A stretch of 64,000 nucleotides of DNA from Aquabacterium sp. J223 (lineage in GTDB: Bacteria > Pseudomonadota > Gammaproteobacteria > Burkholderiales > Burkholderiaceae_C). The DNA lies in assembly GCF_024666615.1 (NCBI RefSeq), contig NZ_CP088297.1:2790001-2854000 (forward strand), given 5' to 3'. Shown here piece by piece: positions 18,086-27,159 of this stretch. A program made the translations under genes and the position numbers. The first letter of the stretch is position 1. Each line of letters opens with the position of its first letter. Below the pieces are notes generated by a model. It searched no databases. It worked only from the letters and a program-made list of their open reading frames with translations, and was not told the origin of the DNA.

Positions 18086-19957
18086 TCAGGGGGTCGTCTG
18101 TCGTGCGTACATCGACTCGATCAGCGGTGCGTACTTCTTCTGCACCAGGCTGCGCTTGAGCTTCATGGTGGCGGTCAGCTCCTCGTCCTCGGCGGTGAGC
18201 TGGTTCTCGAGCAGCCGGAAGGCCTTCAGCTGCTCGACGCGGGCGAACTTGGCGTTGACCTTGGCCACCTCGGCCTCGATCAGCGCCACCACCTCGGGGG
18301 CGCGGGTCAGGCTGGTGTAGTTGGAGAACGGCACGTCGTGGTCCTGCGCGTACTTCTCGACGTTCTCCTGGTCGATCAGGACGAGCGCGGTGAGGTAGGG
18401 CCGCTTGTCGCCGATGACCACCGCGTCGGTGATGTAGGGCGAGAACTTCAGCTCGTTCTCGATCTCGCTGGGCGTGATGTTCTTGCCGCCCGCGGTGATG
18501 ATGATGTCCTTCATGCGGTCGGTGATGCGGAAGTACCCTTCCTCGTCCACCGTGCCCACGTCGCCGGTGTGCAGCCAGCCGTCGGCGTCGATCGCCTCGG
18601 CCGTCTTCTGCGGCTGGTTGAGGTAGCCCATGAAGACGTTGGCGCCGCGCACCAGCAGCTCGCCGGTGGCCGGGTCGACCTTCACCTCGTTGTGCGGCCC
18701 CGGCTTGCCGATGGAGCCCGGCTTGATGCGCCCGGCCGGCATGGCGGTGGACGCGCCGCAGGTCTCGGTCATGCCCCAGGCCTCGAGCATCGGCAGGCCC
18801 AGCGCCAGGTACCAGCGCACCAGGTCCGGCGAGATGGGCGCGGCGCCGGTGACCAGGTAGCGCGCCCGGTGCACGCCGATGAGCTTGCGCACGTTGTCCA
18901 GCACCAGCCAGCGCGCGAGCTGGAAGCGCGCCTTCAGGCTGGCCGGCACCGGCTGCCCGGCCAGCACCCGCTCGGCCACGCGCTGGCCGACGCCGATGGC
19001 CCAGGCGTAGGCCGCACGCTGCAGTGGCGTCGCCTCGGCCAGCGCGATGCGCACGCCGGAGTAGAACTTCTCCCACACCCGCGGCACGGCGGTGAAGACG
19101 GTGGGCGCGATCTCGCGCACGTTCTCCGGCACGGTGTCCGGGTTCTCGACGAAGTTGAGCACCGCGCCGGTGTAGATGGCGCTGTACTCGCCGCCCAGCC
19201 GTTCGGCGACGTGGCACAGCGGCAGGAAGCACATGCGCTCGTCGCGCTCGTCCTGCGCCGTCATCTGGTCGTAGCCGTGCACCGTGTGGACCAGCGCGCG
19301 GTGGCTGTGCATCGCGCCCTTGGGCCGGCCGGTGGTGCCGCTGGTGTAGATGAGGATGGCCAGGTCGTCGGGCTTCGGTGTCGCGCAGCGCTGGTCGAAC
19401 AGCTCGGGGTGGCGGCCGTCGTGCTCGCGGCCCAGCGCGCGCAGGGCGTCCAGGCCCATCACCATCGGGTCGTCCAGGCCGCGCAGGCCCTCCATGTCGA
19501 AGACGACGATGCGGCGCAGCGTCGGGCACTGCGCGCGCACGGCCAGCGCCTTGTCCAGTTGCTCGTCGTCCTCGACGAACAGCACCACGGTGGCGGAGTC
19601 CTCGCACAGGTACTGCAGCTGCGAGGCCGAGTCGGTGGGGTAGACGCCGTTGGACACGCCGGCCGCGCACAGGATGCCGAGGTCGGCCAGCACCCAGTCG
19701 ACCACGGTGTTGGACAGGATGGAGGCGCACTGGCCCGGCTGCAGGCCCAGCGCCACCAGCCCCATCGCGATCTCGCGCACCGCCTGCTCGGCCTCGCGCC
19801 AGCTCCAGGCGCGCCAGACGCCGAATGCTTTCTGCCGCATGAAGGTGCGGTCGCCGCGCCGGCGCACCGCGTGGCGGAAGAGCTGCGGCAGGGTCTCGCC
19901 CTCCAGCACCTTCTCCGGTCCCGGCTTCAGCCGCCCGGCGTTCCACAACGAGGTCAT
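18086..19957 (-). CDS. Long-chain-type acyl-CoA synthetase (AMP-forming)
   Basis: 623 residues from MTSLWNAGRLK (ATG 19957, with a TGAGGTGG site upstream). ANL-superfamily motifs: ILIYTSGTTGRPKGAMHSHR (P-loop-like A3), LPMLEAWGMTETCG (A5), DGWLHTGDVGTVDEEGYF (A7) and IITAGGKNITPSEIENE (A8/A10 region). It activates a carboxylic acid to the acyl-adenylate and then the CoA thioester. It is embedded in the liv operon between livF and livK, so it probably traps the imported substrate as a CoA ester. The long (FACL-like, about 600+) type fits fatty or aryl-alkanoic acids, but the substrate cannot be fixed from sequence. Confidence 0.9.
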   Translation of the reverse strand: MTSLWNAGRLKPGPEKVLEGETLPQLFRHAVRRRGDRTFMRQKAFGVWRAWSWREAEQAVREIAMGLVALGLQPGQCASILSNTVVDWVLADLGILCAAGVSNGVYPTDSASQLQYLCEDSATVVLFVEDDEQLDKALAVRAQCPTLRRIVVFDMEGLRGLDDPMVMGLDALRALGREHDGRHPELFDQRCATPKPDDLAILIYTSGTTGRPKGAMHSHRALVHTVHGYDQMTAQDERDERMCFLPLCHVAERLGGEYSAIYTGAVLNFVENPDTVPENVREIAPTVFTAVPRVWEKFYSGVRIALAEATPLQRAAYAWAIGVGQRVAERVLAGQPVPASLKARFQLARWLVLDNVRKLIGVHRARYLVTGAAPISPDLVRWYLALGLPMLEAWGMTETCGASTAMPAGRIKPGSIGKPGPHNEVKVDPATGELLVRGANVFMGYLNQPQKTAEAIDADGWLHTGDVGTVDEEGYFRITDRMKDIIITAGGKNITPSEIENELKFSPYITDAVVIGDKRPYLTALVLIDQENVEKYAQDHDVPFSNYTSLTRAPEVVALIEAEVAKVNAKFARVEQLKAFRLLENQLTAEDEELTATMKLKRSLVQKKYAPLIESMYARQTTP

Positions 19958-19967
19958 GTCGGCCACC

Positions 19968-20783
19968 TCATCGCCATGTCTTCTTGCGCTTCCACCGCCG
20001 CTCGCCACGCTCTCCGGCGTCGCGCATGCCGAGGTAGAACTCCTTGATGTCGTCCTTCTCGCGCAGGCGTTCGCAGCTGTCCTCCATCACGATGCGGCCG
20101 TTCTCCAGCACGTAGCCGCGGTCGGCCACGTGCAGCGCCAGGTTGGCGTTCTGCTCGACCAGCAGGAAGGTGGTGCCGCGCTCGCGGTTGATGCGCACCA
20201 CGATCTCGAAGATGGCCTGCGTGAGCTTGGGGCTCAGGCCCAGGCTGGGCTCGTCGAGCAGGATGAGCTGGGGCGCGGCCATCAGCGCGCGGCTGATGGC
20301 CAGCATCTGCTGCTGGCCGCCGGACAGCAGGCCGGCGTCCTGGTCGGCGCGCTCCTTCAGGATGGGGAAGTAGCCGAACACCTGCGCCATCTCGCGCGCC
20401 ACCGCGTCGCGGTCGCGGCGGGTGTAGGCGCCCATCAGCAGGTTGTCGCGCACCGACAGCAGCGGGAACACCTCGCGGCCCTCGGGCACGTGGCACAGCC
20501 CGCGCTGCACGATGCGCGACGGGTCGGCGGCGGTGATGTCCTCGCCGCGGAAGTGGATCGACCCCTTGCGCGGCTCGATGATGCCGCTCACCGTCTTCAG
20601 GATGGTGGTCTTGCCGGCGCCGTTGGAACCCAGCACGGTGACGATCTCGCCCGGCTGCACCGCCAGCGAGACGCCGCGCAGCGCCTTCACCGGCCCGTAG
20701 GCGCTCTCCACGTTCGACAGGCGCAGCACCGACGAGTCGGTGGTCGGCGCGACGGCCTGCGCCGCCATGGCGGGCGCGGTCAT
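19968..20783 (-). CDS. livF: ABC transporter ATP-binding protein LivF
   Basis: 271 residues. Walker A is VLGSNGAGKTTILKTV, the signature is LLSGGQQQMLAISRAL and Walker B is QLILLDEPSLGLSPK, the exact LivF pattern. The N-terminal 17 residues ([17 protein letters not shown]) are an extension compared with E. coli LivF, and the C-terminus carries a basic tail RGERRWKRKKTWR. The ATG (20783) overlaps the livG stop in an ATGA, so the two ATPases are translationally coupled. Confidence 0.93.
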   Translation of the reverse strand: MTAPAMAAQAVAPTTDSSVLRLSNVESAYGPVKALRGVSLAVQPGEIVTVLGSNGAGKTTILKTVSGIIEPRKGSIHFRGEDITAADPSRIVQRGLCHVPEGREVFPLLSVRDNLLMGAYTRRDRDAVAREMAQVFGYFPILKERADQDAGLLSGGQQQMLAISRALMAAPQLILLDEPSLGLSPKLTQAIFEIVVRINRERGTTFLLVEQNANLALHVADRGYVLENGRIVMEDSCERLREKDDIKEFYLGMRDAGERGERRWKRKKTWR

Positions 20784-21583
20784 GCCGCCCTCCTGCGCAG
20801 CGCGCTCAGGTCCTCGCTGCGCCCGAGGTAGGCCTCCGCGACACCCGGGTGCGCCTGCACCTCGCGCGCGCTGCCGGTGGCCAGCACTTCGCCCTGGTTC
20901 ATCGCCAGCACCCGGTCGGACACCCGCGACACCAGGCCCATGTCGTGCTCGACCATGAGCACGGTGATGCCCAGCTCGCGCACCATGTCCTGAATCCAGA
21001 ACGCCATGTCGCCGGTCTCGTCCGGGTTGAGGCCGGAGGACGGCTCGTCCAGCAGCACCAGCTTGGGCTCGGTGCACAGCGCCCGCGCCAGTTCCACCAC
21101 CTTGCGCACGCCGTAGGGCAGGCCCATGACCAGCGCGTCGCGGTGGTGCTGCAGGTCGAGGAAGTCGATCACCTCCTCGACCTTGCGGCGCGCGGCCAGC
21201 TCGGCGTCGCGCACGCGGCGGGTGAACAGCAGCTCCTGCCACAGCCGGCTGCGGGCGTGCACATGGCGGCCGATCAGCAGGTTCTGCAGCACGGTGGCGT
21301 GCTCGAACAGCTCGATGTTCTGGAAGGTGCGCGCGATGCCCAGCGCGGCCACCCGGTGCGGCGCCAGGTCGTTGAGGCGCCGCCCCTCGAAGAACAGCTC
21401 GCCGCTGGTCGGTTCGTAGAGCCGGCTGATCAGGTTGAACACCGTCGTCTTGCCGGCGCCGTTGGGCCCGATCAGCGTGAACACCTCGCCGCGGCGGACC
21501 TCGAAGCTGACGTCCTTGACCGCGTGCACGCCGCCGAAGCGCACGCCGAGGTGGCGCGCCTGGAGCAGGACCTGATCTGTCAT
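20780..21583 (-). CDS. livG: ABC transporter ATP-binding protein LivG
   Basis: 267 residues. Walker [21 protein letters not shown], the LivG-specific [20 protein letters not shown] and LLIGRH, signature region [16 protein letters not shown] (degenerate LSGGQ, typical of LivG) and Walker [18 protein letters not shown]. It partners with LivF at the LivHM channel. The gene is complete, with its ATG at 21583. Confidence 0.93.
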   Translation of the reverse strand: MTDQVLLQARHLGVRFGGVHAVKDVSFEVRRGEVFTLIGPNGAGKTTVFNLISRLYEPTSGELFFEGRRLNDLAPHRVAALGIARTFQNIELFEHATVLQNLLIGRHVHARSRLWQELLFTRRVRDAELAARRKVEEVIDFLDLQHHRDALVMGLPYGVRKVVELARALCTEPKLVLLDEPSSGLNPDETGDMAFWIQDMVRELGITVLMVEHDMGLVSRVSDRVLAMNQGEVLATGSAREVQAHPGVAEAYLGRSEDLSALRRRAA

Positions 21584-21658
21584 TTCAGTGCCGCCCGGCC
21601 GCCCGAAGGCACTGAACGCGCCCTCGGGGGGCAGCGAACGAAAGTGAGCGTGGGGGCT
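21584..21658. repeat. Intergenic GC-rich repeat between livM and livG
   Basis: Non-coding spacer with an inverted repeat CAGTGCC (21586-21592) and GGCACTG (21608-21614), followed by GGGGGGCAGCGAACGAAAG and ending in GGGGGCTTCA at the livM stop. The same TGAAGCCCCC ending (minus strand) occurs next to the stop of the gene at 51012. Such modules are common between genes in this bacterial order; function is unknown. Confidence 0.5.
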
Positions 21659-22735
21659 TCATTTCACCCGGTCCGACTTCTGGAACGACCGCTGCCGCTT
21701 GAACAGCCCGGCGCGGTAGAACGGGAACAGCTGCAGGTAGGTCCGCACCTTCAGCCAGCGGCCGTACAGGCCCATCGGCTCGAACAGCACGAAGGCCACC
21801 AGCACCAGGCCGTAGACGAAGGGCTGCAGGCCGGCCGCCTGGCCGATGGCCGCCGGCAGCACGTCCTTGCCGAGCGCGATCAACTGCGGCAGCGTGATCA
21901 GGAAGGCGGCGCCGAAGAACACGCCGTGGATCGAGCCCAGGCCGCCGACCACCACCATCAGCAGCAGGTCCACCGACTGCAGGATGCCGAACTGGTCGGG
22001 CGAGATGAAGCGCAGCTGGTGCGCGTACAGCGCGCCCCCCAGCCCGGCCAGCGCCGCCGACAACGCGAACGACAGCGTCTTGGTGCGCGCCAGGTGGATG
22101 CCCATGCTCTGCGCCGAGATCTCCGAGTCGCGCACCGCCACGAAGGCCCGGCCGGTGGGCGAGCGCAGCAGGTTGAGCACCAGCAGCGTGCTGCCCACCA
22201 CCACGACGAGGCAGACGAAGTAGAAGCTCGTGGCCGTGTCGGCGGTCCAGCCGAAGCCGGTCAGGCTGCCCACCGACTTGCCGGCATTGCCGCCGGTCAC
22301 GCTTTCCCAGCGCGCCAGACCTTCCTCGACGATGAAGCCGAAGGCCAGCGTGGCGATGCCCAGGTACACGCCCTTGACGCGCAGCGCCGGCAGCCCGACC
22401 ACCGCGCCCACCGCGGCCGACAGCAGCGCCGCCACCACCATCGACAGCGGGAACGGCCAGCCGCGCGCCTGCAGCCAGGCCTCGGTGTAGGCGCCCACGC
22501 CGAGGAACGCCGCATGGCCGATGGAGAACAGCCCGGTGTAGCCCGACAGCAGCATCAGCCCGAGGCCGACCACGCCGTAGATGCAGATGAAGGTCAGCTG
22601 CGACAGCCAGTAGTCGGGCAGCGCCCAGGGCGCGGCCAGCAGCGCCAGCCCCAGCAGGCCGTACCAGAAGCGGTGGCCGCCGTGCTTGGCCAGGGCCACG
22701 TCCTGGGCGTAGTCGGTCTTGAAGATGAAGCGCAT
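21659..22735 (-). CDS. livM: ABC transporter permease LivM
   Basis: 358-residue inner-membrane protein with about nine hydrophobic segments. Conserved LivM features include YGVVGLGLMLLSGYTGLFSI, GHAAFLGVGAY, ALRVKGVYLGIATLAFG and the EAA-like loop region with MGIHLARTKTLSFALSAALA plus GGLGSIHGVFFGAAF. It forms the translocation channel with LivH. The C-terminal tail after FVLFEPMGLYGRW is basic. The ATG at 22735 is 16 nt after the livH stop. Confidence 0.92.
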   Translation of the reverse strand: MRFIFKTDYAQDVALAKHGGHRFWYGLLGLALLAAPWALPDYWLSQLTFICIYGVVGLGLMLLSGYTGLFSIGHAAFLGVGAYTEAWLQARGWPFPLSMVVAALLSAAVGAVVGLPALRVKGVYLGIATLAFGFIVEEGLARWESVTGGNAGKSVGSLTGFGWTADTATSFYFVCLVVVVGSTLLVLNLLRSPTGRAFVAVRDSEISAQSMGIHLARTKTLSFALSAALAGLGGALYAHQLRFISPDQFGILQSVDLLLMVVVGGLGSIHGVFFGAAFLITLPQLIALGKDVLPAAIGQAAGLQPFVYGLVLVAFVLFEPMGLYGRWLKVRTYLQLFPFYRAGLFKRQRSFQKSDRVK

Positions 22736-22751
22736 GTCGGTCGGTCCGCGG

Positions 22752-23627
22752 TCAGACCTTCTTGCGCGAGGTTTCGCCGAACAGCCCGTTGGGCCGCACC
22801 ATCAGCATCACCAGCACCACCACGTAGGCCGCCACGTCCTTCACCCCTTCGGGCAGGTAGAAGCCGGCCAGCGACTCCACCACCCCGATGACCAGCCCGC
22901 CGACCACCGCGCCCGGCAGGCTGCCGAAGCCGCCGACCACCGCCGCCGGCAACGCCTTCAACCCGATGAAGCCCATGTTCGCGTGCACGAAGGTGATCGG
23001 CGCCAGCAGCAGCCCGGCCAGCGCGGCCACCGCCGCCGCCAGCGCCCAGACGATGCCGTTGAGCCGCTTGACCGGGATGCCCATGTAGTAGGCCGCGAGC
23101 TGGTTCTGCGACACCGCCTGCATGGCGATGCCGACGCGGCTGCGGCTGAACAGCCCGTACAGCCCGGCGCACAGCAGCGCCGTGGTGCCGATCACCACCA
23201 GCTGCTCGGCGTTGACCACCAGCTCGCCGGCGCGCCACAGCACGTCCTTGTAGGGCACCGGCAGGGCATGCGTGTCGGTGCCGATGCCCGGGATCATGGT
23301 CACCGCGCCGCGGGCCATGTAGCCCAGGCCCAGCGTCAGCATGACGATGCTGAACACCGGCTGGCCGAGCACCGGCCGGATGGTCACCCGCTCGATCAGC
23401 AGGCCGAGCAGCGCCATCGCCGCCACCGCCAGCGGCACCGCGACCCAGAACGGCAGGCCCATCACCGTCACCGCGGCCAGCCCGGCAAAGGCCCCGAGCA
23501 TCATCAGCTCGCCCTGGGCGAAGGTCACCGTCTCGGTGGCCTTGTAGATGAGCACGAAGCCGAGGGCGATCAGGCCGTAGATGCAGCCCTGCGCGATGCC
23601 GCTGATGACGATCTGTAGCGCCTGCAA
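22752..23627 (-). CDS. livH: ABC transporter permease LivH
   Basis: 291 residues, eight hydrophobic helices: QIVISGIAQGCIYGLIALGF, VTFAQGELMMLGAF, FSIVMLTLGLGYMARGA, then GIAMQAVSQNQLAAYYMGIP (coupling-loop region) and LPAAVVGGFGSLPGAVVGGL. It is the first gene of the operon. The only start that keeps the family N-terminus is a TTG complementary to 23625-23627 (M-QALQIVISGIA); no ATG is available upstream in frame, so a TTG start is likely. The TetR operator region lies immediately upstream. Confidence 0.9.
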   Translation of the reverse strand: MQALQIVISGIAQGCIYGLIALGFVLIYKATETVTFAQGELMMLGAFAGLAAVTVMGLPFWVAVPLAVAAMALLGLLIERVTIRPVLGQPVFSIVMLTLGLGYMARGAVTMIPGIGTDTHALPVPYKDVLWRAGELVVNAEQLVVIGTTALLCAGLYGLFSRSRVGIAMQAVSQNQLAAYYMGIPVKRLNGIVWALAAAVAALAGLLLAPITFVHANMGFIGLKALPAAVVGGFGSLPGAVVGGLVIGVVESLAGFYLPEGVKDVAAYVVVLVMLMVRPNGLFGETSRKKV

Positions 23628-23693
23628 ACCGCTCGCCCCCCCGGTGACCGCCGATGCGCGCCCGCCGCGGGCCCGCTATGCTGTTTCAAACCA

Positions 23694-23769
23694 CCAAGCG
23701 CTTGCTTGGCGTTTTGGCACCCAGCCGCCGCCGCTGGCTGGGTGAGTGTTCAACCAAGCACTTGCTTGG
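23694..23769. promoter_or_regulatory. Tandem palindromic operators between livH and the TetR gene
   Basis: Two almost identical 16-bp palindromes, CCAAGCGCTTGCTTGG (23694-23709) and CCAAGCACTTGCTTGG (23754-23769), have centres exactly 60 bp apart. Between them lies another inverted repeat, ACCCAGCC/GGCTGGGT (23719-23743). The location between a divergent TetR gene and the liv-fadD operon, and the symmetry typical of TetR sites, make these the probable operators for autoregulation and operon control. Confidence 0.75.
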
Positions 23770-23824
23770 TGAGGACGCGATTTCAAGCCGGAGCGGCCCG
23801 TTGCCGCGAGCGTGGAAACCCGCA

Positions 23825-24448
23825 ATGCCCCCCAGATCGACCTCGGCCGTCCCCGCCTCCGGGGGTGCTCCCAACCGCCGCGACGAGCTCGTGCGCGTGG
23901 CCGCGCGGCTGTTCCGCGAGAAGGGCTTCAAGGGGACGACGGTGCGCGACATCGCCCAGGCGGCGGACATGCGTTCCGGCAGCCCGTTCTATCACTTCGC
24001 CAGCAAGCAGGACCTGCTGCTGGCGGTCATCGAGGAGGCGGTCACCAGCGCACTGCAGCGCACCGAGGAAGCGGTGGCCGGCGCCGCCGCCGCGCTGCCG
24101 CCCACCGAGCGTTTCGCCCGGCTCGTGCGGGCCCAGTACGGCATCCTGCACGACCACGGCAGCGACGCGAACCTGGTGATCCTGCTCGAATGGCGCTCGC
24201 TCACCCCCGAGCAGCAGGCCACCGTGCGACCGCTGAAGAAGCGCTACGACGGGCTGTGGCAGCAGGTGATCGACGACCTGCATGCCGAAGGCCGGCTCGG
24301 GGCCGATCCCAAGCTGGCGCGCCGGCTCATCCTCGGCGCTATCAACTACACCACCTGGTTCCGACCCCGCTCGCGCGCCGCCGGCAGCATCGGGCTGGAG
24401 GAGATGGCCGACCAGACGGTGCGGCTGTTCCTGCAGCCCGCGCCCTGA
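23825..24448 (+). CDS. TetR/AcrR family regulator of the liv-fadD operon
   Basis: 207 residues. N-terminal TetR helix-turn-helix: RRDELVRVAARLFREKGFKG, TTVRDIAQAADMRSGSPFYH, FASKQDLLLAVIEEAV. The C-terminal ligand domain resembles KstR2/TetR_C_33-like regulators (TWFRPRSRAAGSIGLEEMAD), whose ligands are often acyl-CoAs. ATG 23825 is chosen because upstream codons run through the operator region. Inference: the CoA ester made by the operon's ligase is the inducer, since sensing of pathway CoA esters is common for such arrangements. Confidence 0.88.
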   Translation: MPPRSTSAVPASGGAPNRRDELVRVAARLFREKGFKGTTVRDIAQAADMRSGSPFYHFASKQDLLLAVIEEAVTSALQRTEEAVAGAAAALPPTERFARLVRAQYGILHDHGSDANLVILLEWRSLTPEQQATVRPLKKRYDGLWQQVIDDLHAEGRLGADPKLARRLILGAINYTTWFRPRSRAAGSIGLEEMADQTVRLFLQPAP

Positions 24449-24456
24449 CGCCGGCT

Positions 24457-25853
24457 TCAGACCATGTCCTGCGGCCGCACCCAGCGGTCGAAATCGGCCT
24501 CGCTGACGTGGCCGAGCGCCAGCGCCGCCTGCTTCAGCGTCGTGTTCTCCCGGTGCGCCTTCTTGGCGATGGCGGCCGCCTTGTCGTAGCCGATGTGCGG
24601 GTTGAGCGCGGTGACTAGCATCAGCGACTGCTCCAGCAGCTGCGCGATGCGGTCGTGCCGCGGCTCAATGCCGGCGGCGCAGTGGGCGTCGAAGCTGGCC
24701 ACCGCGTCGGCGAGAAGTCGTACGGACTGCAGCACGTTGTGCACGATCATCGGCCGGAACACGTTCAGCTCGAAGTTGCCCGACGCCCCGCCGACGTTGA
24801 CCGCCACGTCGTTGCCGAACACCTGCGCGCAGACCATGGTCAGCGCCTCGCACTGCGTGGGGTTGACCTTGCCCGGCATGATGGAGCTGCCCGGCTCGTT
24901 CTCGGGAATCGCGATCTCGCCCAGCCCGCTGCGCGGGCCGCTGGCCATCCAGCGCACGTCGTTCGCGATCTTGAAGAGGCTGGCCGCCAGCGTCTTCAGC
25001 GCCCCGTGGGCGAACACCAGCGCGTCGGCGGCGGCCATCACCTCGAACTTGTTCGGCGCGCTGACGAAGGGCAGCCCCGTCAACCGCGCGATCACCGCCG
25101 CCACGCGGTGGGCGAACTCGGGGTGGGCGTTGAGGCCGGTGCCCACCGCGGTGCCGCCGAGTGCAAGCTCGTGCAGGTGCGGCAGCGCGGTGTCCAAATG
25201 CCTGAGGTTCTGGTCGAGCTGCGCCACGTAGCCGGAGAACTCCTGCCCCAGCGTGATCGGCGTCGCGTCCTGCAGGTGGGTGCGGCCGATCTTGACGACC
25301 TGCGCGAAGGCCCGCGCCTTGGCGTCCAGCGTCGCGCGCAGCGCCTGCACGGCCGGCTTCAGCCGCCGCTCGATGGCCTGCGCCACCGCCACGTGCATGG
25401 CCGTCGGGTAGACGTCGTTGGACGACTGGCCTCGGTTCACGTCGTCGTTCGGGTGCACCCGGCGCTGCTGGCCGCGCGCGCCGCCCAGCAGCTCGCTGGC
25501 GCGGTTGGCCAGCACCTCGTTCAAGTTCATGTTGGTCTGGGTTCCGGAGCCGGTCTGCCAGACCGACAGCGGGAACTGGTCGTCGTGGCGGCCGGCCAGC
25601 ACCTCGTCGGCGGCGGCGACGATGGCGCCGGCGACGTCCGCCGGCAGCAGGCCCAGGTCGCGGTTGACCTCCGCCGCCGCGCGCTTGACCAGCGCCAGCG
25701 CGGCGATCAGCTCCGGCGGCTGGCGCTCGGCGCCGATGGCGAAGAACTGCAGCGAGCGCTGGGTCTGGGCCCCCACAGCGCGCGGTCGGGCACGGCGATC
25801 TCGCCGAAGGTGTCGTGTTCCAGGCGGGTGGCTTGCGGGGTGGCGTCGGTCAT
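24457..25853 (-). CDS. fumC: Class II fumarate hydratase FumC, with a frameshift near its N-terminus
   Basis: Converts fumarate and water to malate in the TCA cycle; cytosolic homotetramer, iron-independent. The N-terminus [20 protein letters not shown], then VPDRALWG begins at the ATG at 25853, and the rest ([18 protein letters not shown] onward) continues in another frame. The join is the C run at 25770-25774 (five on the plus strand; six would restore the frame). All FumC landmarks are intact: [17 protein letters not shown], the fumarase/aspartase signature [15 protein letters not shown], and [20 protein letters not shown]. About 465 residues when corrected, normal for the family. Confidence 0.9.
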
Positions 25854-25975
25854 GGTGGTCCTAGGGCGGTGAGGGGGCGGCGGCAGCCCGCATGCCGGGC
25901 GATCGCGCTCTGAAACATCAAGGCACGTGGATTGCACCCGTTCCGGTTTTCCGGCGTCAGCCGAGAGGACATGCC

Positions 25976-26131
25976 ATGCCGCGCCCCCCGTGGAAAGGTG
26001 CCATCACCGTCGGCCTCGTGCACATCCCGGTGGCCCTGTATCCGGCTGCAAAGCGGCCCCGCGTCGAGGCCGCGCCATCGCGGCCCTCGGCGGCGGCGGA
26101 CGAGCGGTCCGCTCCCCGAAAACGCGCCTGA
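25976..26131 (+). pseudogene. Truncated Ku (non-homologous end-joining) fragment
   Basis: A 51-codon frame beginning MPRPPWKGAITVGLVHIPVA, then LYPAA, which matches the start of bacterial Ku (family pattern xxPxWKGAIxFGLVxIPVxLYxA), with a GAGAGG ribosome site. After that it jumps to a basic Ala/Pro/Arg tail ending APRKRA, similar in composition to the Lys/Arg-rich C-terminal tails of Ku. The DNA-encircling core of about 220 residues is absent. This looks like an internal deletion. It cannot form a Ku ring. It sits 56 nt before a LigD polymerase-domain gene, where an intact ku often lies. Confidence 0.65.
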
Positions 26132-26187
26132 TTCCCTCCGCCCCCTCAGCCAGCGCCAACCGCCTTGGCCGCAGTTTGACCAAGTCG

Positions 26188-27156
26188 ATGCCCACCTCGC
26201 CTTCCAACGACACCGCGGCCCGCACCGCCACGCCCGACACCGCAGCGGCCCCGCCGGCCGGCGACCTCGAGGTCGCCGGCGTGCGCATCACCCATCCCGA
26301 CCGGGTGGTCGACCCCGGACGCGACCTGCGCAAGATCGACCTCGTGCGCTACGGCGAGTCGGTGGCCGACCTGCTGCTCAAGCACCTGAAGGGGCGGCCG
26401 GTGTCGCTGGTGCGGGCGCCGGAAGGGCTCGACGGCGAAAGCTTCTTCCAGAAGCACGCCGGCCGCGGCGCGATTCCCGGGCTGACGCTGCTCGACCCGG
26501 CTCTGGACGCGCCGCACCCGCCGCTGATCGCCGTCGAGTCGGTGCAGGCCGTCATCGGCGCGCTGCAGATGGGCGCCATCGAGTTCCATCCCTGGGGCGC
26601 CAAGGCCAACTCGCTGGACCGTCCGGACCGCCTGGTGCTGGACCTCGACCCCGACCCGGACCTGCACTGGAACCACGTCATCGAGGCGGCCGAGCTGGTG
26701 CGCCAGCTGCTTGACCAGCTCGGGCTCAGGGGCTTCCTCAAGACCTCCGGCGGCCACGGCCTGCACATCGTGCTGCCGCTGCGCCGCTGCCACAGCTGGG
26801 ACGGCGTGGCCCGCTTCGCCCGCATGGCGGCCGAGACGCTGGCGAGGCGCCATCCCGAGGTGTTCGTCGCGCGCGCAGGCGCCGCGCAGCGGGTCGGCCG
26901 CATCTTCGTCGACCACGGGCGCAACCACCGCGGCGCCACCACCGTGGCGGCCTGGTCGCCGCGGGCGCGGCTCGGGCTGCCGGTGTCGGTGCCGCTGGCC
27001 TGGGACGAACTGGTCACCCTGCCCGGCCCGGCGCCCTGGACCATCGCCACCATCGGCGACCTGCTGGCCGAACGACGCGAGCACGACCCCTGGTCGCTGT
27101 TCGAGACCGAGCGGCAGGCCCTGGGCGGCGCGTCGCGGCTGCTCGTCACCCGCTGA
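26188..27156 (+). CDS. LigD-type primase/polymerase domain protein
   Basis: 322 residues, corresponding to the archaeo-eukaryotic primase-like POL domain of LigD only; no ligase (KxDG) or phosphoesterase domain is encoded. Landmarks: GVRITHPDRVVDPGRDLRKI, LVRAPEGLDGESFFQKH, GAIEFHPWGAK, the metal-binding LVLDLDPDPD, KTSGGHGLHIVLPL (usual SGGKGLH, here with His), and IFVDHGRNHRGATTVAAWSP, then RAR. The 35-residue Ala/Pro-rich N-terminus looks like the linker that precedes POL in multidomain LigD. Such enzymes add ribo- or deoxynucleotides at DNA ends. It is probably an active stand-alone POL, but its partner Ku here is broken. It is convergent with copA. Confidence 0.88.
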   Translation: MPTSPSNDTAARTATPDTAAAPPAGDLEVAGVRITHPDRVVDPGRDLRKIDLVRYGESVADLLLKHLKGRPVSLVRAPEGLDGESFFQKHAGRGAIPGLTLLDPALDAPHPPLIAVESVQAVIGALQMGAIEFHPWGAKANSLDRPDRLVLDLDPDPDLHWNHVIEAAELVRQLLDQLGLRGFLKTSGGHGLHIVLPLRRCHSWDGVARFARMAAETLARRHPEVFVARAGAAQRVGRIFVDHGRNHRGATTVAAWSPRARLGLPVSVPLAWDELVTLPGPAPWTIATIGDLLAERREHDPWSLFETERQALGGASRLLVTR

Positions 27157-27159
27157 GGC

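Noticed and set aside
25976-26131. The small Ku-like frame as a functional short Ku
   Set aside because: It lacks the entire DNA-encircling core, so only a remnant call is supportable.
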